Assembly: GCF_044005705.1 (NCBI RefSeq)
Contig: NZ_JBIPKE010000019.1
Span: forward strand, 310,001-374,000
Direction of reading: 5' to 3'
Length of the DNA stretch: 64,000 bases
From: Marinoscillum luteum
GTDB taxonomy: Bacteria; Bacteroidota; Bacteroidia; Cytophagales; Cyclobacteriaceae
Shown piece after piece: positions 55,801 to 63,211 of this stretch. Below the pieces are notes generated by a model. That model worked only from the letters and a program-made list of their open reading frames with translations. It was not told the origin of the DNA and searched no databases. The position numbers were made by a program, and so were the translations under genes. How positions within the stretch are numbered: the stretch's first letter is position 1; every line of letters begins with the position of its first letter.

Positions 55801-56121
55801 AACATCCCCACCTATGCCAATATTGCTCTGCTGAAGGTCCTGAATGGAATTGTAAATGAAGATTTTAGTCTTGGTATAAGGTGCATAGCCGAGAATATCT
55901 GTGAGCTCCACAAATTCCTTCTCCAGAAAACTCAGGGCTTCATTGGCATACTCCTGACCTCCGGGGTAGTAGTACACTTCAAAGTTATTGGTGGAGTAGT
56001 AGTACCAGTCGAATCGCTTGTACTGGATCCGGTTATGCCCGAATGGGGTATGATAGTATTGAGCCACAGCCGAAACCGTCGCTAACATCACCATCACAAT
56101 TGTCAATAAGAACCCTTTCAT
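52840..56121 (-). CDS. Large peptidase-like, propeller and outer-membrane barrel protein
   Basis: 1093 residues. Signal peptide (MKGFLLTIVMVMLATVSAVA), then a gluzincin-like N-terminal domain with HEMIH at 134-138 and LPEWFIGGAARYLSYGWS at about 166-183. A TolB-like propeller follows at about 280-590 (NADGDKVAYAYHKNGRYEV, DLDPVFIPGTSTIVFSSN), then a Pro/Glu-rich linker (KPEPEPIPEPEIEP). The last 350 residues look like a beta barrel, with PIRGFSILLETEINDLLEN and a terminal LTLGLDF. The peptidase's usual third ligand, the E of WFxEG, is G172 here. Function unknown. Its ATG overlaps the FAD oxidoreductase stop (ATGA). Confidence 0.75.
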   Translation of the reverse strand: MKGFLLTIVMVMLATVSAVAQYYHTPFGHNRIQYKRFDWYYYSTNNFEVYYYPGGQEYANEALSFLEKEFVELTDILGYAPYTKTKIFIYNSIQDLQQSNIGIGGDVFTIGGKTDFVKLQVELAYPGQAYEFKHEMIHKLSQILINDMMFGGSLAEIFQNSYLLSLPEWFIGGAARYLSYGWSQEMDDYVRDYLDRKKIKKLVKIQNEEAEIIGQSIWNYIAIKYGKSNISNILNLTRIIRNEENSISSTLGISFKDFLGDWQNYYMLQREEIEENYRGPKQEDIIAGFKNKDITLSHVKMNADGDKVAYAYHKNGRYEVNVYNLTSGRESTVVRGGYLINDQDIDYHLPLIDWQDNQTLGVLLYKRGYLYLNTYDVINGDKFQKPLNRFRQVESFSFNDNGKLAIISGDVDGQNDLFLISMRRNALKRITTDLYDDLDPVFIPGTSTIVFSSNRETDSVKVSSAKSTLEAVGNNYNLFVYNLDTTTTSFVRLTNTYSVDRKPIAKNQNEIFYLSDQKGITNLYKYSLRDSTFVQVSDFHYSIIDYDLAFNNPDKLSFMMLDEGRPKVFVESPYDLNRRIFTPQTGRQRLQQARFIAARLPQRKKPEPEPIPEPEIEPTDIDSLVLPDSFFFEEEPEKDEVVLDKPKDDGLIDTDNYVFEEDVKAAFRPESFFSSYRKLERESRVIGPQPYDPRFSFNNLITSFAIDPIRGFSILLETEINDLLENHRLNGGVLTNTDLRSANIYGEYQYLKYWMDFKVRFDRNTYIIDPNVSFLRGTQEGDLIQKYTLNQVEVGASLPLTNTFRFEVFPFYANTRFSNLQWEAVIQNNTATVLAPNSMVHYGGARAALVVDNTIEKGFNIYQGTRGLIEFENYLGLNGMDKSFSRLNVDLRHYQKIHREFTLAGRLFYGRSMGANQQNYLIGGMQNWLFNSYEDQGVNDPLAMSNARDNSNILFSKFVTNLRGFDYNELYGTNALVFNAELRLPVFRYFSNAPISSAFLRNFQLIGFYDLGTAWTGKPPFTQEGSAFTKKYVVEGSAFSAELANFQNPWLASYGFGLRTVLLGYYLKVDVAHPIRDFAIGDTRIHLTLGLDF

Positions 56122-57164
56122 TTAATCGCTCTGCTTACATTCACTTCCGGAATAATTACACCATCCCCGTTCAGGTAATTTACCAATTGACGGGCAAAAT
56201 ATGGAACTAATGAAACGCCTTTTGTTCCGAACCCATTAAATATGCCAATCCGGGGCAGGTCCTGATGAAAACCGATCAGCGGCCTTCGGTCAAATGTGGC
56301 GGGGCGAACTCCCGCCGATTCTGAAACAACCGCATATTCCCCCTGATACAATTTACCTAACCGATCTTTCAGGTTTTTGATTCCGCTTTCAGATGGTTCA
56401 TAGTCCAGTTGAGCGTGATCGTAAGTAGACCCCACACTGAAGTGACCGTTTTTCGGAAGGACAAACACGCCTCTGTTCAGGATCAAATCTGTAGGCAGTG
56501 GGCTGTCTATTTCGAGAATCTCCCCTTTGACCAACTTAAATGGCAACCATCCCCAGTAAGGATTGTTTACTGCCATGGGCCCTTCACAAAAAATCACCTT
56601 CTCCGCCACGATATCTTTATACGTCACCTCCCGCTCGTTTATTGTCATCTGATCGTACTGAAACACTTCGGCACGGTAGGCTCCCTTATCCAGAAAATAC
56701 TTTTTGAGGTGACGAAGCATGACCGGCAGATTGACATACCCACACAAAGCCAATACCAATCCTCCCACCGGATCGATCACACCCGGAAGCTGCATGGATT
56801 TTGCCCGCAATTCTTTTACAAAAGGAGCATACTCCGCCTCTGAAGCTTTCACTGACCAGTCGTTTTGCTCTTCAAAGTTGAAAAAAGGCCTGTAAATGGG
56901 CATGGGGTAAATAAAGTGTGCACCCAGTGTTTGCTCCAAGCCGAGATAGTATCCTTCCAGCCCCGGAAACAACTCATCGGCCAGCCATGTTTTCACCAAC
57001 TTTCGGCCTGTGATAGGGTTATAAATCCCCGCAGCCTTGTTGGATGAGGTGTTATCCTTTTCTTCATTCAGCACAAGCACCCGCCGGCCCGCCTGCTCCA
57101 GCTCATAAGCAAGCAAACTCCCTGCTATCCCCTGCCCTACAATCAAATAATCGACTTTCTCCAC
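56118..57164 (-). CDS. FAD-dependent oxidoreductase (DAO family)
   Basis: 348 residues, GTG start. The FAD-binding Rossmann motif is YLIVGQGIAGSLLAYELEQ (residues 6-24). NKAAGIYNPITGRKL and a C-terminal ESAGVRPATFDRRPLIGFH followed by NGFGTKGVSLVPY mark it as a D-amino-acid-oxidase/MnmC-like enzyme. Substrate unknown. It is first in the unit with the large outer-membrane gene and yicC. Confidence 0.85.
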   Translation of the reverse strand: MEKVDYLIVGQGIAGSLLAYELEQAGRRVLVLNEEKDNTSSNKAAGIYNPITGRKLVKTWLADELFPGLEGYYLGLEQTLGAHFIYPMPIYRPFFNFEEQNDWSVKASEAEYAPFVKELRAKSMQLPGVIDPVGGLVLALCGYVNLPVMLRHLKKYFLDKGAYRAEVFQYDQMTINEREVTYKDIVAEKVIFCEGPMAVNNPYWGWLPFKLVKGEILEIDSPLPTDLILNRGVFVLPKNGHFSVGSTYDHAQLDYEPSESGIKNLKDRLGKLYQGEYAVVSESAGVRPATFDRRPLIGFHQDLPRIGIFNGFGTKGVSLVPYFARQLVNYLNGDGVIIPEVNVSRAIK

Positions 57165-57220
57165 GGCCTAAACTTATTTTTCACAAATTTGCATCATACT
57201 GAACCATTGAATCTGAATAA

Positions 57221-57862
57221 ATGAAAATTAAATCATTTGTATTTAATCCGTTCTACGAAAACACCTACGTACTCTGGGATGATCGCATGGAGGGTGTGAT
57301 CATAGATCCTGGCTGCTATGAGTCCCACGAAAAAGAAGAATTAACTGATTTCATAAAAAAAACGGGCATCCTGATCAAAGCCATCGTAAACACCCACTGC
57401 CATATCGATCATGTGTTGGGAAACTACGACATGAAACTGACATTTGGATGCCCCCTTTGGCTACCTGAGGGTGAATTGGAAATTTTCAGAGCGGTGAAAG
57501 CTTACGCTCCACAGTGGGGGATTCATCAGTACAGTGAATCGGAACCTGATCGGCTTCTGAAGGAAAAGGATCATATAGAGTTTGGAGAGACTACTCTGGA
57601 ATGCATCTCCGTACCAGGACATTCGCCTGGGCATTTGGTGTTTTATCACTCCGGTGAGAAGAAATTGATAGGTGGTGATGTACTCTTTCGCGAAAGCATA
57701 GGCCGAACTGACCTCCCCGGAGGGAATCATGCGCAGCTCTTGGAAAACATTCAAACAAAGGTCTACACCCTTCCCGAGGAAACAGAGGTTTTCCCGGGGC
57801 ATGGCCCTTCTACCACCGTGGGCTATGAAAAGGCAAACAATCCGTTCATCAAAGGCGCATGA
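57221..57862 (+). CDS. MBL-fold metallo-hydrolase (glyoxalase II-like)
   Basis: 213 residues. The metal motif THCHIDHVLGN (HxHxDH) is near residues 57-67. PGHSPGHLVFY, GGDVLFRESIGRTDLPGG and FPGHGPSTTVGYEK supply the other ligands. It belongs to the YcbL-like hydroxyacylglutathione-hydrolase branch; substrate inferred. Its stop overlaps the pssA start (ATGA). Confidence 0.9.
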   Translation: MKIKSFVFNPFYENTYVLWDDRMEGVIIDPGCYESHEKEELTDFIKKTGILIKAIVNTHCHIDHVLGNYDMKLTFGCPLWLPEGELEIFRAVKAYAPQWGIHQYSESEPDRLLKEKDHIEFGETTLECISVPGHSPGHLVFYHSGEKKLIGGDVLFRESIGRTDLPGGNHAQLLENIQTKVYTLPEETEVFPGHGPSTTVGYEKANNPFIKGA

Positions 57863-58536
57863 AGAAGCACATTCCAAATTTTATCACCTGTCTTAACCTG
57901 GTCACAGGAGCGCTCGGATGTATCACCATCCTCCAGGGTGACTTTCATTTGGCCATCTACTTTGTCATTGTGTCCGGGCTTTTTGATTTCATGGATGGGT
58001 TTGCCGCACGGATTTTGGGTGTACAATCGGCCATAGGTAAGGAGTTGGATTCTCTGGCAGACATGATTTCGTTCGGATTGCTGCCAGCCCTGTACATGGT
58101 CATGCTCATCAGAGATCAGGAACCCACCAATGAGTACCTGGCTTTTTCGGGTCTTCTGATTGTTGTGTTTTCTGCCATTCGCCTGGCTCGTTTCAATATT
58201 GATGACCGACAAACCGATCACTTCATAGGGCTCCCGACTCCCGCCAATACCGTACTAATCACCTCGCTCACCTTCTTACCGGCCGCTTTTCAGCTATCTA
58301 TCTTAGGGTTACTGATCTTCACCGTTGTTTCCAGTTTGTTGCTGGTGGCCAATTTGCCACTCATTGCACTTAAATTTAAAGGGGTGAGTTGGGCTGCCAA
58401 CAAGTGGAAATACCTCCTGATGATGGTGGTCATAGGTCTGCTGGCCGCGCTGCAGGATGCTGCCCTTCCCCTGATCATCCCTGTGTACCTGATCATTTCT
58501 ATTGTTGGGAATTTAAGCACCCGTTCAAGCGTTTAA
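57859..58536 (+). CDS. pssA: CDP-diacylglycerol-serine O-phosphatidyltransferase
   Basis: Membrane enzyme making phosphatidylserine, the precursor of phosphatidylethanolamine. 225 residues, hydrophobic throughout. The CDP-alcohol phosphotransferase motif is FDFMDGFAARILGVQSAIGK followed by ELDSLADMISFG, containing DGxxAR...GxxxDSxxD. Helical segments continue to about residue 220. Confidence 0.93.
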   Translation: MKKHIPNFITCLNLVTGALGCITILQGDFHLAIYFVIVSGLFDFMDGFAARILGVQSAIGKELDSLADMISFGLLPALYMVMLIRDQEPTNEYLAFSGLLIVVFSAIRLARFNIDDRQTDHFIGLPTPANTVLITSLTFLPAAFQLSILGLLIFTVVSSLLLVANLPLIALKFKGVSWAANKWKYLLMMVVIGLLAALQDAALPLIIPVYLIISIVGNLSTRSSV

Positions 58537-58585
58537 TCCCATGTCGAAATATAATTTTATCCATTTAATGCACGTTGGTAGATAG

Positions 58586-61500
58586 ATGCGCCTGTTAATC
58601 ACCTTCCTTACACTGAGTATCGCCACCTGTTCTATGGGCCAAAGTGTACTATCGAATGGCCAATGGTACAAAATGGGCCTGACCAAAGAAGGCATCTACA
58701 AACTCGACAAGAATTTCCTCATGAAGGAGGTGGGGATCAATGCCGGATTTGACCCCCGCACCTTAAAAATATATGGAACTCGGCATGGTGGAATGCTCCC
58801 TCAAGCCAATAGTGTGGAAAGGTTTTCAGACCCCCAGCAATTTGCCATTTGGGGAGTGGGCGATCAGGATGGCCGCCTGGACGATCAGGATTATTTTCTT
58901 TTTTACAGCGAAGGACCTGACAAGCTCATGCTGGATAGTACCGGCGCTCCTGTGTATGAAAACAACCTTTACAGCGATACACTTTATTACTTCATGACCA
59001 CTGGGGGAGAGCCCGGCAAGCGCATCTCTACTGCAGAAATCCCTGCCCCCACCGGAAGCGTTACCACTTCCTATTACGATTATATCACTCATGAAATAGA
59101 TATAGAGAACCAGCTTAGATCCGGACGCCAATGGCTGGGTGAAAAATTTAAGAAGAATCAGGATGCCCAGCAAAGTTTTGAATACACCCTGTCGGGATCA
59201 GCAGATTCTGTGGAAGTATGGGTAAGCGTGGCTGCCAACTCCGAAGGCCCCTGCTCCTTTGATGTCAGTGTGAATAACAATGTCTTAGGCAATATCCAGA
59301 TAGAGGCCATTCAGAATGGTGTATACGGCGAAAAAATCAAATACAATGCTATTAATGCGAAGACACAGGTTTGGGGTAATAAAGTCACGCTGACGCTCAC
59401 CTTTCAACCTGCCTCTGGAGTAGATACTTCTCTTGGCTTCCTGGACTTTTTTGTGATGGCCATCAAGCGAAAAATCAACCTTGGTGATGACAAGGAAATG
59501 ATCATCAGACTGGCTCCGGGCAGTCTCCGTACTTTTGAAATCAGTCAGGCCACGAACCAATCACAGGTATGGGACATTACCGACCCTCTCAATGCGCGCC
59601 GCTTGAACAGTAGCATCGTCAACTCCAAAATTCAATTTTCCAACCAGTATGCCCAGCAAACCTTTGTCGCCTTTGATGGGAACGATTTTCCTTCGCCGAC
59701 CTATTTCCATCCCATTGGCAACCAAAACATCAAAAGTCTGGCGGGCAATGAGGGGCTTATTGTCACCCATCCTGATTTTCTGGATGCGGCCAACAGACTA
59801 GCTGCTTTCCATCAGTCCTACAGTGGCCTCTCTGTGGGAGTAGTCACCACCAGTCAGGTGTACAATGAGTTTTCGGCTGGCCGACAGGACCTCACAGCCA
59901 TCCGTGATTATGCGAGGTACTGCTACCTCAAAAGCGGGAAAATCAAGTACCTCCTTCTCTTTGGTGATGCATCCTATGACTACAAAGACCGGCTGAGCAA
60001 TAACACCAATTTTGTACCGGTGTATGAGTCTCACGAATCGGCCCATAACATCCTGAGTCACTCTTCAGACGACTATTTTGGGTTCATGGAAGAAGATGAG
60101 GGCACCTGGTACGAAGGTGAGCGAAAAGAAAACTCTTCTACCACCTTCCTAGTCCCATATCAAGACCATACCATGGACATTGGCGTGGGCAGGTTACCGG
60201 TAAAAACCCCCGAAGAAGCCCATGATGTAGTCGACAAGATCATCAGGTACAAAACCGCCACTCAGGTATTTGGAAAATGGAGAGACCAGATTGCCTATTT
60301 CTCTGACGATGGTGATCGCAATGCACACATGATCCAGGCCGAGCAATTTTTTCAGATTGTAGACACCACCGCCATAGAATACACTGCCCGGAAGCTCTAT
60401 CTGGATCTGTATGATCAAAGCAAAGACCTCAATCCTTCACCTGCTCAGGAGGCCTTTCAAAACACCATAAAAGACGGTGTGTTTATGCTCAATTACATGG
60501 GGCATGGCAATGAAAGCCAGCTCACTGAAGAGAACGTCATCACTCTTTCGGTCATTCGTAACCTAACCAACCGGCATAAACTTCCGCTGTTTATTACGGC
60601 CACTTGTCAGTTTGGGAAGTACGACAGCCCTATCCTTGTTTCGGGGGCTGAGCGGCTATTGCTCAATCCCAATGGTGGGGCCATTGCGCTGCTCACCACC
60701 ACCAGGCCTGTATATGCGCACACCAATTTTCCTGTCAATCAGGCCTTGCACGAAAACCTGTTTAAGAAAATAGACGGCAGGCATCCGCGACTTGGCGACA
60801 TCATTCGCCTAACCAAAAACGCCAGCCTAAGCGGGCCCATCAATAGAAATTTTTCCCTCCTCGGAGACCCCATGCTCACCCTCAACTACCCAGAGCACAA
60901 CATCAGCTTTGACCAGATGGAAGCGGAGCAGGATACCCTGAGTGCATTGGAAGTCTATCGCCTCTCCGGGAAAATTACCTCGCAAGGCGCTCTGGTACCT
61001 GGCTTTTCAGGTAAGGCCATTGTCACACTCTGGGACATCCCACAGGAAAAAGTCACGAAAGGACAAGAAAGTGATCCCTTTACCTATTCGGACCAAACGA
61101 ACTCACTATTCAGAGGGGAGATCACTGTGACAGATGGGCGCTTTGATACGGAGTTTATCCTCCCCAAAAACATCTCACACAAATTTCAGCCTGGCAAACT
61201 CACCATGTATGCCTGGAACGAAAACGAACGGACGGATGCCTCAGGAGCGTCCAGAAATTTTGTGCTGGGTGGCATTGCCGATCAGGTGTCAGAAGACAAC
61301 ACCCCACCCAGAATAAAGGTCTTCATTAATGACTCTACCTTTTCACCCGGAGGCACTGTGGGCACCAACAGTCTCCTGATCGCCAACCTGTCAGACGAAA
61401 CAGGGATTAACATTTCCGACAATGGCTTCAATCAGGGAATTACCCTTCGGATCAACAGTGGTGATGAAATCGTGCTCAATGAGTTTTACACCGCGCACAC

Positions 61501-61960
61501 TGACACCTACAAAAGTGGCACTGTCCTTTTTCCGCTTCAAAACCTGGAAGCCGGCAAGTATACAGCCACCCTAAAAGTTTTTGACGCGCACAATAATGCA
61601 GCCGAAACCACAGTTGAGTTTAAGGTATCCGAAAAACCAATCATAAGACTGTATAATGCTATTAATTACCCCAATCCAGTGTCTCAAGCTGGGGAGACTA
61701 CTTTCAGATTTGAGCATGATCGGGAAGACGAAGAATTGGAAGTGAAAATATCATTGTATAATATGCGGGGTGAATTGGTACAGGAAAGTAACTTTCAAGT
61801 GGATAGCAGCCCCAGAGCAGTGGATCATCTGACCATCAGAGCTTCCAACTATCAGGGTGCTCCATTGGACAAAGGCGTTTACCTGTATCGACTAAAAGTG
61901 ACCAGTACGCTGGATGATGCTACCAATGAAGTTATCAAACGCCTAATAATCATTAATTAA
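58586..61960 (+). CDS. porU: Type IX secretion system sortase PorU
   Basis: Surface cysteine protease that cleaves the C-terminal signal of type IX cargo and attaches A-LPS. 1124 residues, signal peptide (LLITFLTLSIATCSMGQ). It has an N-terminal beta region (NGQWYKMGLTKEGIYKLDKN) and a C25 (gingipain-type) domain with H640 in NYMGHGNESQL and C674 in FITATCQFGKYDS. A C-terminal Ig-like region with INYPNPVS follows, and LDKGVYLYRLKV near the end. It lies 49 bases after pssA and directly before porV. Confidence 0.94.
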   Translation: MRLLITFLTLSIATCSMGQSVLSNGQWYKMGLTKEGIYKLDKNFLMKEVGINAGFDPRTLKIYGTRHGGMLPQANSVERFSDPQQFAIWGVGDQDGRLDDQDYFLFYSEGPDKLMLDSTGAPVYENNLYSDTLYYFMTTGGEPGKRISTAEIPAPTGSVTTSYYDYITHEIDIENQLRSGRQWLGEKFKKNQDAQQSFEYTLSGSADSVEVWVSVAANSEGPCSFDVSVNNNVLGNIQIEAIQNGVYGEKIKYNAINAKTQVWGNKVTLTLTFQPASGVDTSLGFLDFFVMAIKRKINLGDDKEMIIRLAPGSLRTFEISQATNQSQVWDITDPLNARRLNSSIVNSKIQFSNQYAQQTFVAFDGNDFPSPTYFHPIGNQNIKSLAGNEGLIVTHPDFLDAANRLAAFHQSYSGLSVGVVTTSQVYNEFSAGRQDLTAIRDYARYCYLKSGKIKYLLLFGDASYDYKDRLSNNTNFVPVYESHESAHNILSHSSDDYFGFMEEDEGTWYEGERKENSSTTFLVPYQDHTMDIGVGRLPVKTPEEAHDVVDKIIRYKTATQVFGKWRDQIAYFSDDGDRNAHMIQAEQFFQIVDTTAIEYTARKLYLDLYDQSKDLNPSPAQEAFQNTIKDGVFMLNYMGHGNESQLTEENVITLSVIRNLTNRHKLPLFITATCQFGKYDSPILVSGAERLLLNPNGGAIALLTTTRPVYAHTNFPVNQALHENLFKKIDGRHPRLGDIIRLTKNASLSGPINRNFSLLGDPMLTLNYPEHNISFDQMEAEQDTLSALEVYRLSGKITSQGALVPGFSGKAIVTLWDIPQEKVTKGQESDPFTYSDQTNSLFRGEITVTDGRFDTEFILPKNISHKFQPGKLTMYAWNENERTDASGASRNFVLGGIADQVSEDNTPPRIKVFINDSTFSPGGTVGTNSLLIANLSDETGINISDNGFNQGITLRINSGDEIVLNEFYTAHTDTYKSGTVLFPLQNLEAGKYTATLKVFDAHNNAAETTVEFKVSEKPIIRLYNAINYPNPVSQAGETTFRFEHDREDEELEVKISLYNMRGELVQESNFQVDSSPRAVDHLTIRASNYQGAPLDKGVYLYRLKVTSTLDDATNEVIKRLIIIN

Positions 61961-61961
61961 T

Positions 61962-61969
61962 TATCTTTG
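61962..61969 (+). promoter_or_regulatory. -7 promoter element of porV
   Basis: TATCTTTG followed by CCAACC, just after the porU stop and 21 bases before the porV ATG. It would let porV be expressed apart from porU. No -33 TTTG seen. Confidence 0.45.
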
Positions 61970-61990
61970 CCAACCTTAAAAAATCATTGA

Positions 61991-63211
61991 ATGAGTTTAC
62001 GTATTAAACAGGCCATTTGGACATTCGTCGGGCTACTTCCGATCGGGGTAATGGCTCAAAATAACTCCGCTTACATCTCGGGACAAGACAGCTCCCGAAA
62101 CCCTATTACCGTAGCAGTACCATTCGTGAGTTTTGCTCCGGACAGCCGTGCTTCAGCCATGGGAGATGCCGGCGTGGCTTCCTCACCAGATGAATACAGT
62201 GTACAGTGGAACAATGGCAAACTCGCTTTCATAGAAGACGACCTTGGATTTTCGTTTTCCTACTCTCCCTGGTTGGGAAACATTGTGGACGACATGTCCC
62301 TCAATTACCTGACCTTTCACACGAAGATTGACAGAATTCAGACCATCGGCGTTTCTCTGAGATATTTCGATTTGGGTGAAATCCAATTGACAGACTCTAA
62401 CGGCGAACCCCTTGGATTGGAAAACCCAAGAGAAGCTGCCTTTGATGGTACCTACAGCCGAAAGCTCTCTGAAAACATCGGTGTGGGGGTAACTGCCCGA
62501 TACATCTGGTCAAACCTGTCTGGAAACATCACTGGCGCCCCTGACGCCAAAGCTGGTACCAGTGTGGCAATCGACCTGGGTTTTTACTACACCAAAGAAC
62601 TCATCTTCAACGGCATGAATTCGGAGTTGTCCTTCGGTGCGCATCTGTCTAATTTCGGCAGAAAAATCACCTACAGCAATGACTCTAATGAAGACTTTAT
62701 CCCTACCAACCTACGTCTGGGAACAGCCTTCAAAATTGATATGGATCCCTACAACAGTGTGGCGTTCCTTTTGGATTTTAATAAACTTCTGGTTCCCACT
62801 CCACCCATCTACGAAGTTGATTCGGATGGTAATCTGGTGACAGATAATAATGGTGACCCGGTAATCGCTAAAGGAGAAGACCCTAACCGACCACTGCTGA
62901 GCGGTGCTTTCGGCTCGTTTACAGATGCCCCTAATGGATTCAGTGAAGAAATGCAGGAGATCATGATCTCTACCGGACTGGAGTATCGCTATCGCGAGGT
63001 TTTTGCGATCCGCACCGGTTATTTCTATGAGCATCAGAACAAAGGAAATCGAAAATACTTTACCGCCGGTATTGGCTTTAAATACCAGGTTTTCGGAATC
63101 GATTTTTCATACCTGGTGCCTCAGGAAAACAATCACCCACTGGGAAACACACTCAGACTTTCGTTTGTCTTTAGTTTCGATACCAAAGACGAAGAGCCAA
63201 CGGTGAATTAA
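61991..63211 (+). CDS. porV: Type IX secretion system outer-membrane protein PorV (LptO)
   Basis: Outer-membrane shuttle that carries cargo from the translocon to the PorU attachment complex. 406 residues. Signal peptide (WTFVGLLPIGVMAQ), then VPFVSFAPDSRASAMGDAG and ASSPDEYSVQWNNGKLAF, hallmarks of the PorV/FadL-like fold, and beta strands to the end. The next gene starts at the last base of its stop (TAATG). Confidence 0.94.
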   Translation: MSLRIKQAIWTFVGLLPIGVMAQNNSAYISGQDSSRNPITVAVPFVSFAPDSRASAMGDAGVASSPDEYSVQWNNGKLAFIEDDLGFSFSYSPWLGNIVDDMSLNYLTFHTKIDRIQTIGVSLRYFDLGEIQLTDSNGEPLGLENPREAAFDGTYSRKLSENIGVGVTARYIWSNLSGNITGAPDAKAGTSVAIDLGFYYTKELIFNGMNSELSFGAHLSNFGRKITYSNDSNEDFIPTNLRLGTAFKIDMDPYNSVAFLLDFNKLLVPTPPIYEVDSDGNLVTDNNGDPVIAKGEDPNRPLLSGAFGSFTDAPNGFSEEMQEIMISTGLEYRYREVFAIRTGYFYEHQNKGNRKYFTAGIGFKYQVFGIDFSYLVPQENNHPLGNTLRLSFVFSFDTKDEEPTVN

